From NCBI RefSeq assembly GCF_000012965.1, contig NC_007575.1:1054001-1118000 (forward strand): 64,000 nt of DNA, given 5' to 3'. This document shows positions 56,707-64,000 of the stretch, in pieces; the first letter of the stretch is position 1; every line of letters starts with the position of its first letter. Position numbers and translations under genes: made by a program. The notes under the pieces are model-generated. The model saw only the letters and a program-made list of their open reading frames with translations. It was not told the origin of the DNA and made no database searches. This DNA comes from Sulfurimonas denitrificans DSM 1251. GTDB taxonomy: Bacteria; Campylobacterota; Campylobacteria; Campylobacterales; Sulfurimonadaceae.

Positions 56707-58896
56707 ATGTCAAAAATTATTTGGTCAAAAATAGATGAAGCACCAGCTTTAGCAACGTATTCGTTACTACCAATCGTAAATGCTTTTACTAAAGCAGCAG
56801 GTGTTGAAGTAGTTACCAGTGATATTTCACTAGCTGGTAGAGTTATCTCTAAGTTTTCTGATAGATTAAAACCAGAGCAAAGAATTAATGATGAATTAGC
56901 TGAATTAGGCAATGTTGTTTTACAACCAGATGGCAACATTATTAAGCTTCCAAATATTTCTGCTTCTGTTGGTCAGCTTATTGAGTGTATTACAGAGCTT
57001 CAGGCTCAAGGGTATGATGTTCCAAATTATCCTGAAGATGCAAAAACTGATGAAGAAAAAGCACTTAAGGAGATATACTCTACTTGTTTAGGTTCAGCAG
57101 TTAATCCTGTTCTTCGTGAAGGTAATTCAGATAGACGTGCGGCTGCAGCTGTTAAGAGATTTGCTCAAAAAAATCCTCATAAACTTAGAGCATTTGAATC
57201 TCCATCTAAAGCTTATGTTGCACACATGAACGGCGGTGATTTTTTCTCAAATGAAAAGTCAGTTATTGTAGAAGGCAACGCTCCTGTTACTATTGAATTA
57301 AACGGTAAAGTTTTAAAAACATTGAATGATGTAGTTGATAAAGAGATTATGGATGCTACATTTATGTCAGCAAAAGCTCTTCAAGCGTTTTATCAAAAAA
57401 CTTTAGATGATGCGAAAAAGAATGGTGTTTTATGGTCACTACACTTAAAAGCTACAATGATGAAAGTTTCAGATCCAATTATGTTTGGTCACGCTGTAAA
57501 AGTATTTTTCAAAGATGTTTTTGCTAAATATGGCGATGAACTAACTGCTATTGGTTACAATGCAAATATGGGTCTTGGTGACTTATACAAAAAATTAGAA
57601 AAATCAAGCAAAAAAGCTGAAATTATAGCTGCTATAGAAGCGACTTATGATATTCAACCTCCAATGGCTATGGTTGATTCTGACAAAGGTATCACAAACT
57701 TACACGCTTCAAACGACATCATCATAGATGCTTCTATGCCAGTTGTTGTACGTGATGGCGGTAAAATGTGGAACCGTGACGGAAAAGTACAAGAGTGTGT
57801 ATCTGTAATTCCTGATGCTTCTTATGCGTTTTTCCATAAAGCAATGGTTGATGATTGTGTTGCTAATGGTCAATACGATGTTACAACTATGGGTAATGTT
57901 GCAAACGTTGGACTTATGGCTCAAAAAGCTGAAGAGTATGGCTCTCACCCAACAACTTTTGAGATTGCTGAAAATGGCAGTGTTGAAGTGAAACAAAATG
58001 GTAAGGTATTAATGTCTCACAACGTAGAAGCTGGTGATATTTGGAGAATGTCTCGTGTTAAAGATATTCCAATTCAAGACTGGGTTCGTCTTGCTGTAGA
58101 GCGTGCACGTCTAACTGGTTCTCCTGCTGTTTTCTGGCTAGATAAGAATCGTGCTCATGATGCAAATATGATTAAAAAAGTTAACGAGTACTTAAAAAAT
58201 CATGATACAACAGGTTTAGAACTTCCAATTATGGATGTTGCATCTGCTGCTAAATATACAAATGCTCGTGTTCGTAAAGGTGAAGATACTATCTCTGTAA
58301 CAGGAAATGTTTTACGTGATCACTTAACAGATATGTACCCAATTTTAGAGCTTGGAACATCTGCAAAAATGTTATCAATTGTGCCACTTTTAGCTGGTGG
58401 CGGTGTATTTGAGACAGGTGCTGGCGGATCTGCTCCTAAACATGTTGACCAATTCTTAGAAGAGGGGCACTTAAGATGGGATTCATTAGGTGAGTTTTTA
58501 GCTCTTGCTGAGTCTTTAAGATTTATTGCTCAGAAAAACTCTGATGATAAATTGGCTGCTGTTACAACTGCTCTTGATATCGCTAACGCTGCGTATTTAG
58601 ATAACAACAAAGCCCCATCAAGAAAAGCTGGAGAGCCAGACAATAAAGCTTCTCACTTCTTCTTGGCTCAATACTGGGCTAAGGCTCTTAGTGAAGGTAA
58701 AAATGCAGAATTAGCGGCAAAATTTGCACCTATTGCCAAGGCTTTAACAGAGAATGAGGCAAAAATTATTGAAGAGTTATTGTCTATTGAAGGTAAAGCT
58801 CAAGATATTGGCGGCTACTATCACCCAGATGATAAGAAAGCAGAGGCTGCTATGAGACCTTCTGCAACTTTAAATAAGATAGTTGATAGCATATAA
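56707..58896 (+). CDS. icd: Monomeric NADP-dependent isocitrate dehydrogenase
   Basis: Interconverts isocitrate and 2-oxoglutarate + CO2; in the reductive TCA cycle it carboxylates. The 729 residues are of the monomeric IDH type, with 'SDISLAGRVISKF', 'NPVLREGNSDRRAA', 'MWNRDGKVQECVSVIPD' and 'APKHVDQFLEEGHLRWDSLG'. The start ATG at 56707 has AAGGAC upstream; an in-frame ATG 36 bases earlier would precede that site and is rejected. It opens the rightward carbon block. Confidence 0.96.
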   Translation: MSKIIWSKIDEAPALATYSLLPIVNAFTKAAGVEVVTSDISLAGRVISKFSDRLKPEQRINDELAELGNVVLQPDGNIIKLPNISASVGQLIECITELQAQGYDVPNYPEDAKTDEEKALKEIYSTCLGSAVNPVLREGNSDRRAAAAVKRFAQKNPHKLRAFESPSKAYVAHMNGGDFFSNEKSVIVEGNAPVTIELNGKVLKTLNDVVDKEIMDATFMSAKALQAFYQKTLDDAKKNGVLWSLHLKATMMKVSDPIMFGHAVKVFFKDVFAKYGDELTAIGYNANMGLGDLYKKLEKSSKKAEIIAAIEATYDIQPPMAMVDSDKGITNLHASNDIIIDASMPVVVRDGGKMWNRDGKVQECVSVIPDASYAFFHKAMVDDCVANGQYDVTTMGNVANVGLMAQKAEEYGSHPTTFEIAENGSVEVKQNGKVLMSHNVEAGDIWRMSRVKDIPIQDWVRLAVERARLTGSPAVFWLDKNRAHDANMIKKVNEYLKNHDTTGLELPIMDVASAAKYTNARVRKGEDTISVTGNVLRDHLTDMYPILELGTSAKMLSIVPLLAGGGVFETGAGGSAPKHVDQFLEEGHLRWDSLGEFLALAESLRFIAQKNSDDKLAAVTTALDIANAAYLDNNKAPSRKAGEPDNKASHFFLAQYWAKALSEGKNAELAAKFAPIAKALTENEAKIIEELLSIEGKAQDIGGYYHPDDKKAEAAMRPSATLNKIVDSI

Positions 58897-58902
58897 TATT
58901 AA

Positions 58903-58933
58903 CTACATGTAGAGATTTTTTCTCTACATGTAG
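58903..58933 (+). terminator. Strong terminator after icd
   Basis: CTACATGTAGAGA and TCTCTACATGTAG form a perfect 13-bp stem with a 5-T loop, followed by a T-rich tract (58934-58951). It starts 6 bases after the icd stop. Confidence 0.85.
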
Positions 58934-59043
58934 CAATCTTTTTCTTTTTTTGTGATACTTTTTAGTATTATAGAAAAGGCAAAAAATGTCTTTGAGTACA
59001 ATATTTTGTTAATATTTTACAATTTAAATTTCAAGGAGTATGT

Positions 59044-60003
59044 ATGAATCAAGGAAAAAGAGTAGGAATTATAGGCGCTGGAAATGTTGGTGCAACTGTA
59101 GCATACTCCTTAGCAATGCTTGGTTCTTGTCATGAGATAATTCTTCGTGATAACAAGATAGATGTTGCTAAAGGTAAAGCACTTGATATGAGTCAGGCTG
59201 CTGCTGCTGTTAGAAGCCACACAATAGTTAGTGTTGCTGAGGAGATGGCAGATTTAACTAACTGCGATGTAGTTGTTGTTACTGCTGGGAGCCCAAGATT
59301 ACCAGGTATGAGCCGTGATGATTTGCTTATGATAAATGCAAATATTACAAAAGATGTAATTGCTGGGGTTGCAAAATATTCTCCTGATGCAATCATAATT
59401 ATGGTTTCAAATCCACTCGATGCTATGACTTATGTAGCACTAAAAGAGAGCGGTTTTGATAGAAGCCGTGTAATAGGTATGGCTGGAATTTTAGATAGTG
59501 CGAGAATGGCTAGTTTTATTCAGGAAAAACTAGGGTATGGTGGAGGACAGATTCGTGCTTCAGTGATGGGCGGACATGGAGATGATATGGTTCCTCTTGC
59601 TCGTTATTCAACTGTAGCTGGTGTTCCTTTAACTGATCTTATGTCCACATCTGAAATCAACGAAATTGTAATTCGTACTCGTAATGGTGGTGCGGAAATT
59701 GTAGGACATCTAAAGACTGGCTCAGCGTATTATGCTCCTGCTAAAGCAACAGCACTAATGGTAGAAGCAATCTTGAAAGATACAAAACAGATTCATCCAT
59801 GTGCAGTTTTTTTAGAGGGTGAATATGGTCACTCAGATGTAGTTTCAGGAGTTCCAGTAATGCTAGGTGCCAATGGAGCTGAAAAAATTATAGAAATATC
59901 TCTTGATGAGTCAGAAAAAATTATGTTTGAAGGCTCATGTAACTCCGTTAGAACTTTGATAGATACATTAAATAAAAACAAATTTTTTGATAAAGGGGAG
60001 TAG
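59044..60003 (+). CDS. mdh: Malate dehydrogenase
   Basis: Oxaloacetate/malate step, NAD-dependent. The 319 residues start with the nucleotide-binding '[20 protein letters not shown]', then '[19 protein letters not shown]' (substrate Arg residues), '[19 protein letters not shown]' and active-site His in '[12 protein letters not shown]'. The '[10 protein letters not shown]' loop favours malate over lactate. The ATG follows AAGGAG. fumC follows 4 bases after the stop. Confidence 0.95.
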   Translation: MNQGKRVGIIGAGNVGATVAYSLAMLGSCHEIILRDNKIDVAKGKALDMSQAAAAVRSHTIVSVAEEMADLTNCDVVVVTAGSPRLPGMSRDDLLMINANITKDVIAGVAKYSPDAIIIMVSNPLDAMTYVALKESGFDRSRVIGMAGILDSARMASFIQEKLGYGGGQIRASVMGGHGDDMVPLARYSTVAGVPLTDLMSTSEINEIVIRTRNGGAEIVGHLKTGSAYYAPAKATALMVEAILKDTKQIHPCAVFLEGEYGHSDVVSGVPVMLGANGAEKIIEISLDESEKIMFEGSCNSVRTLIDTLNKNKFFDKGE

Positions 60004-60007
60004 TAGT

Positions 60008-61399
60008 TTGAGTACAAGAATAGAAAAAGATACAATGGGAGAGATTGCGGTTCCTATAGACGCTTATTGGGCTGCACAAACTCAAAGATCAATTGAAAAC
60101 TTTGCTATTGGCGAAGAGAAGATGCCTTATGAGATAACGAGAGCGTTTTCATATCTTAAAAAAGCTGTCGCACTTGTAAATAAAGATCTTGGCAAATTAG
60201 ATGCAAAAAAAGCTGATGCAATTGCAGAGGCGTGTGACGATATGTTAGCTGGAAAATTAGATGGCGAATATCCACTTGTTGTTTGGCAAACAGGTTCAGG
60301 TACACAATCTAACATGAACAACAATGAAGTTCTAGCTTCTCGTGCTACTGAAATTCTTGGTGGAAATTTTAGGGTAGAAAAACTAGTTCATCCAAATGAT
60401 GATGTAAACAAATCTCAAAGCTCAAACGACACTTATCCAACAGCGCTACATGTAGCAGCTGTTATCGCAGTAGAAACTCGTGTTTTACCAGCAATTGCAA
60501 AACTAAAAGCAACACTGATAGAGAAATCCACTAGATTTGATTCGATTGTAAAAATCGGCAGAACTCACCTTCAAGACGCAACACCTCTTACTTTGGGTCA
60601 AGAGATTAGCGGTTGGGTTGAGATGCTAAATAAGTGCGAAAAAATGGCAAAAGATTCACTAGAAGCTGTTCGTGAACTTGCACTTGGCGGAACTGCTGTT
60701 GGAACTGGACTTAATGCTCATCCAGAATTAGGTGAGAGAGTTGCTAAAAAATTAACAGAACTTACAGGACACAACTTTATAACTGCTCCAAATAAGTTTC
60801 ACGCTCTTACATCTCATGATGCTCTTGTATATGCTCATGGCGCATTAAAAGCACTCTCTGCTGATATGATGAAAATAGCAAATGATGTTAGATGGCTAGC
60901 ATCTGGTCCAAGATGTGGAATAGGGGAGATTACTATTCCTGAGAATGAACCTGGTTCTTCTATTATGCCTGGTAAAGTAAATCCTACTCAAAGCGAAGCT
61001 GTAACTATGGTTACATGTCAAGTTATGGGAAATGACACAACTATCGGCTTTGCAGCTAGTCAGGGAAATTTTCAGTTAAATGTATTTAAACCAGTAATTG
61101 CTTATAACTTCTTACAATCATGTCGTCTTCTTGGGGATTCTATCATCTCATTTAACGACCATTGTGCTGTAGGAATTGAGCCAGTTGAGGACAAAATAGA
61201 TTTTTATCTAAATAACTCACTGATGCTTGTAACTGCACTTAACCCTTATATAGGTTATGAAAATGCAGCAAAAATCGCAAAAACAGCACATAAAAACGGT
61301 TCAACTCTAAAGCAAACAGCAATAGATTTAGGACTGCTCAGTGCTGAAGAGTTTGATAAGTATGTTATACCAAAAGATATGATATCGCCAAGAGCGTAA
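60008..61399 (+). CDS. fumC: Class II fumarate hydratase
   Basis: Malate/fumarate step. The TTG start at 60008 has GGGGAG 7 bases upstream, inside the end of mdh; a longer frame from 59987 would begin before that site. The 463 residues show '[19 protein letters not shown]', '[19 protein letters not shown]', '[13 protein letters not shown]', the H-containing '[17 protein letters not shown]' and the signature '[15 protein letters not shown]'. An oxygen-stable, iron-free enzyme by family. Confidence 0.95.
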   Translation: MSTRIEKDTMGEIAVPIDAYWAAQTQRSIENFAIGEEKMPYEITRAFSYLKKAVALVNKDLGKLDAKKADAIAEACDDMLAGKLDGEYPLVVWQTGSGTQSNMNNNEVLASRATEILGGNFRVEKLVHPNDDVNKSQSSNDTYPTALHVAAVIAVETRVLPAIAKLKATLIEKSTRFDSIVKIGRTHLQDATPLTLGQEISGWVEMLNKCEKMAKDSLEAVRELALGGTAVGTGLNAHPELGERVAKKLTELTGHNFITAPNKFHALTSHDALVYAHGALKALSADMMKIANDVRWLASGPRCGIGEITIPENEPGSSIMPGKVNPTQSEAVTMVTCQVMGNDTTIGFAASQGNFQLNVFKPVIAYNFLQSCRLLGDSIISFNDHCAVGIEPVEDKIDFYLNNSLMLVTALNPYIGYENAAKIAKTAHKNGSTLKQTAIDLGLLSAEEFDKYVIPKDMISPRA

Positions 61400-61420
61400 A
61401 ATTTAAACAAAGGAAAATAG

Positions 61421-62596
61421 ATGAATATACATGAGTATCAAGCGAAACAGATTTTTGCAAAGTACGGCGTACCAACTCCAAAAGGTTTGATGGCTGAGAG
61501 TGTAAAACAAGCAGTTGCTAATGCAGAGACATTAGGTGGTTCTATTTGGGTTGTAAAAGCCCAAATCCATGCAGGAGGAAGAGGTCTTGGTGGCGGTGTA
61601 AAACTTGCTCGTTCATTAGAAGAAGTAGAGCAGTTATCTAAAGAAATTTTAGGTATGACTCTAGTAACTCATCAAACAGGACCTGAGGGTAAACTTGTTC
61701 AAAAGCTCTACATTGAAGAGGGCGCTGATATTAAAGAGGAGTTATATCTTGGTGTTGTTCTTGATCGTGCTCGTGAAATGCCAGTAATTATGGCTTCAAC
61801 TGAGGGTGGTATGGCTATCGAAGATGTTGCTCACAATACTCCAGAGAAGATTATCAAAATAGCAGTAGATCCAGCTATCGGTTTTCAAGGTTTCCATGGA
61901 AGAGAACTTGTATTTGGTTTAGGTATTACTGATCCAAATGAGCAAAAAAAACTTATAAGTTTTGCTTCAAAACTATATAAACTCTATATGGAAAATGATG
62001 CAGAAATGATAGAAATCAACCCTCTTGTAAAAACTGGAAGCGGTGAATTTTTAGCACTTGATGGAAAGATGGGATTTGATGATTCTGCTCTTGGTCGCCA
62101 CCCTGATATTGAAGATATGAGAGATATAAGTGAAGAGGATGCTGATGAGCGTGAAGCTGGTAAATATGGTCTCTCTTATGTAAGTCTTGATGGCGAAATC
62201 GGCTGTATGGTAAATGGAGCAGGGCTTGCTATGGGAACAATGGATACTATCAACTACATGGGCGGAACACCTGCAAACTTCTTGGATGTTGGCGGAAAAG
62301 CTAATGCTGAGACAGTTGCAAAAGGATTTGAGATTATTCTTAAAAATCCAAAAGTTAAAGCTATATTTGTAAATATTTTTGGTGGAATTGTTAGATGTGA
62401 TCGTATTGCAAATGGTATCTTAGAAGCTACTAAGCTTGTAGATGTTCATGTTCCTGTAATAGTTCGTCTTGATGGTACAAATGCAGAAGAAGCAGCAGCG
62501 ATTTTAAGAGATGCAAACATTGCAAATGTTATAGCAGCTACAGATTTAGCTGATGGTGCTGCAAAAGCAGTAGCAGCTGCTGCGCAAGCTAAGTAA
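61421..62596 (+). CDS. sucC: Succinyl-CoA synthetase beta subunit
   Basis: ATP-dependent succinyl-CoA formation with SucD. The 391 residues start '[20 protein letters not shown]' and contain the ATP-grasp motifs '[19 protein letters not shown]', '[20 protein letters not shown]' and '[20 protein letters not shown]' and '[17 protein letters not shown]'. It starts 21 bases after fumC behind AAGGAAA and precedes sucD by 13 bases. Confidence 0.97.
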   Translation: MNIHEYQAKQIFAKYGVPTPKGLMAESVKQAVANAETLGGSIWVVKAQIHAGGRGLGGGVKLARSLEEVEQLSKEILGMTLVTHQTGPEGKLVQKLYIEEGADIKEELYLGVVLDRAREMPVIMASTEGGMAIEDVAHNTPEKIIKIAVDPAIGFQGFHGRELVFGLGITDPNEQKKLISFASKLYKLYMENDAEMIEINPLVKTGSGEFLALDGKMGFDDSALGRHPDIEDMRDISEEDADEREAGKYGLSYVSLDGEIGCMVNGAGLAMGTMDTINYMGGTPANFLDVGGKANAETVAKGFEIILKNPKVKAIFVNIFGGIVRCDRIANGILEATKLVDVHVPVIVRLDGTNAEEAAAILRDANIANVIAATDLADGAAKAVAAAAQAK

Positions 62597-62609
62597 AGAG
62601 AGGTTTTTT

Positions 62610-63482
62610 ATGAGTATATTAGTAAATAAAGATACAAAAGTAATTGTTCAAGGTTTCACAGGAAAAGAGGGTTCTTTTCATGCTGAGCAGTGCTTAGCTT
62701 ATGGAACTAAAATCGTAGGTGGTGTTACACCAAATAAAGGTGGAACTGAGCATTTAGGTCAGCCAGTATTTAACACTGTTAAAGAGGCTGTAAAAACTAC
62801 AGGTGCAACTGTTTCTATGATATTTGTTCCACCTGCGTTTGTTGCAGACGCTGTTATGGAAGCTGCAGATGCTGGAATTGAGCTTGCAGTTATTATCACA
62901 GAGGGTGCTCCTGTTCGTGATATGCAAGCTGCAAAAGCTTACGCAATAAAACACAACATGAAAACAATTGGACCAAACTGTCCAGGAATTATTACAGCTG
63001 AAGAGTGCAAAATTGGAATTATGCCAGGGATGATTTTCAAAAAAGGAAACATCGGGCTTATCTCAAAATCTGGAACTCTAACTTATGAGGGTGCCAACCA
63101 AGTTGTAAAACAAGGTTTTGGAATCTCTACAGCAGTTGGAATAGGTGGAGACCCGATAATCGGGCTTTCATACAAACAACTACTGCCAATGTTTGAAGCA
63201 GATCCAGAGACTCATGCAATCGTTATGATTGGTGAAATCGGTGGAGATTTAGAAATCCAAGCTGCAGCATACATAAAAGAGCATATTACAAAACCCGTTG
63301 TTGCATTTATTGCAGGTCAAACTGCACCTGCAGGCAAAAGAATGGGGCATGCTGGAGCAATTGTTAGCGGTGGCGCTGGAACTGCTGCTGAGAAGATGGC
63401 TGCACTTGAAGATGCTGGTGTAAAAGTTGTAGTGTCTCCAGCAGATATTGGAAAGGCAATAGCAGAGGTTTTAGCAAAGTAA
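62610..63482 (+). CDS. sucD: Succinyl-CoA synthetase alpha subunit
   Basis: CoA-binding and phospho-His subunit. The 290 residues include '[20 protein letters not shown]', '[19 protein letters not shown]', '[20 protein letters not shown]', '[20 protein letters not shown]' and the active-site His in '[20 protein letters not shown]'. Complete. Gene order icd-mdh-fumC-sucC-sucD-oor follows the pathway. Confidence 0.97.
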   Translation: MSILVNKDTKVIVQGFTGKEGSFHAEQCLAYGTKIVGGVTPNKGGTEHLGQPVFNTVKEAVKTTGATVSMIFVPPAFVADAVMEAADAGIELAVIITEGAPVRDMQAAKAYAIKHNMKTIGPNCPGIITAEECKIGIMPGMIFKKGNIGLISKSGTLTYEGANQVVKQGFGISTAVGIGGDPIIGLSYKQLLPMFEADPETHAIVMIGEIGGDLEIQAAAYIKEHITKPVVAFIAGQTAPAGKRMGHAGAIVSGGAGTAAEKMAALEDAGVKVVVSPADIGKAIAEVLAK

Positions 63483-63511
63483 TTTAAAGAATTTGTGCGA
63501 GCCTCATTAGG

Positions 63512-63625
63512 TAACATATATGTTATTTAAGAAGCGTTATTAGCACAATTTAGAGTTACATTAATAAAACTTAGTTAATCTGTTTATGAAAACAAGATTG
63601 ATGTTGATGGAGAAATTAACATCAA
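63512..63625. promoter_or_regulatory. Inverted repeats between sucD and oorD
   Basis: The 190-base gap holds a perfect 14-base palindrome TAACATATATGTTA (63512-63525) and TTGATGTT (63598-63605) / AACATCAA (63618-63625), an 8-base inverted pair. The first is a candidate operator for the oor genes; the second could fold in the mRNA leader. Confidence 0.4.
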
Positions 63626-63672
63626 ATACAAGTAAAAACTTACTTGGTAATTTAAAAAAAAGAGGAGAACAA

Positions 63673-64000
63673 ATGGGAGCTGCGATGATTCAATACCCAG
63701 GCAATGTGCCTGTGTGGGTAAATACAAGCAATTGTAAGGCGTGTGATATATGTGTATCAGTATGTCCTTCAGGTGTACTTGGAATGGTTTATGATGCATC
63801 ATCAACTTTGGGGGCTATGATTTCTGTGAATAATCCTGAATCATGTATCGGGTGCAATGAGTGTGAGCTATCATGCCCAGACTTTGCTATATATGTAGCT
63901 GATAAACAAGAGTTTAAATTTGCAAAACTTACAGATGATGCAAAAGAGCGTCAAGCTGCAATTATTGCAAATAACTATATGTCACTAGACCAAAAAGGAG
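63673..64000 (+). CDS. oorD: 2-oxoglutarate:ferredoxin oxidoreductase ferredoxin-like delta subunit (3' truncated by window)
   Basis: The frame runs open to the window end (109 codons seen). It carries two 4Fe-4S motifs, 'CKACDICVSVCP' and 'CIGCNECELSCP', as in OorD of Campylobacterota, and begins 'MGAAMIQYPGNVPVWVNTSN'. The enzyme reductively carboxylates succinyl-CoA to 2-oxoglutarate, the step after SucCD. ATG 63673 has GAGGAG 7 bases upstream; the frame also stays open to an ATG at 63586, which lacks a good site. oorA, B and C presumably follow outside. Confidence 0.88.
   Translation, partial: MGAAMIQYPGNVPVWVNTSNCKACDICVSVCPSGVLGMVYDASSTLGAMISVNNPESCIGCNECELSCPDFAIYVADKQEFKFAKLTDDAKERQAAIIANNYMSLDQKG

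Noticed and set aside
59987-60007. Earlier start for FumC
   Set aside because: It lies before the GGGGAG site, and the class II fumarase N-terminus begins at TTG 60008.

Overview
The window is a 64 kb piece of a low-G+C chromosome from a member of the Campylobacterota, most likely a Sulfurimonas-type chemolithoautotroph. I infer this from the gene content: reductive-TCA genes (acnB, monomeric icd, mdh, fumC, sucCD, the first gene of a 2-oxoglutarate:ferredoxin oxidoreductase), a fumarate reductase with a CCG-domain third subunit, a nosD-like gene, single-copy flagellar genes with a sigma-54 promoter, and the gene order aroB-mscS-mtaB-ftsH-like that I recall from Helicobacter and Campylobacter. 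TTG and GTG starts are frequent.

Layout. 1-4235: TonB (5' truncated), an intact TonB-dependent receptor behind two Fur-box-like sites, and a decayed second receptor. 4235-12600: a block bounded by two direct copies of a short IS-like or MITE-like element. It holds a two-partner secretion pair (tpsB, and tpsA broken by a frameshift), a sensor kinase with a solute-binding-protein sensor domain, and a response regulator gene that is also frameshifted. 12622-13334: a leftward operon of three small proteins, one in the DUF2325 family, behind two strong Fur-box-like sites. 13454-26472: glmU, then rightward motA-motB-fliP-trmA, a TrkA/RCK-type protein, aroB, an MscS channel, mtaB, an FtsH-like AAA protein without its protease motif, a bioV-like esterase and mog. 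26529-32348: leftward nosD-like, HbpS/GlcG-like and frdA-frdB-CCG subunit genes. 32706-37807: thiL, truD, psd and a CheY / CheC-like / diguanylate cyclase module. 37865-42898: tRNA-Leu(CAA), flgL, ftsK and a DUF3820-like gene. 43019-56567: acnB, a second diguanylate cyclase, lolA, secA, a LolC/E permease, a giant AsmA-like protein and mltG. 56707-64000: icd, mdh, fumC, sucC, sucD and oorD, the carbon-fixation block.

How the genes fit together. The right-hand block plus acnB and the frd operon cover most steps between citrate and oxaloacetate of the (reductive) TCA cycle; citrate cleavage and pyruvate synthase genes are not in the window. The left end is devoted to iron acquisition and surface secretion and is the accessory part: it has Fur sites, pseudogenes and repeat-flanked boundaries. 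The points most worth a second look are the repeat-flanked secretion and two-component block with two frameshifts at AG repeats, the Fur-controlled operon of small Cys-containing proteins, and the protease-dead FtsH homologue. No CRISPR array, prophage or complete insertion sequence was seen.
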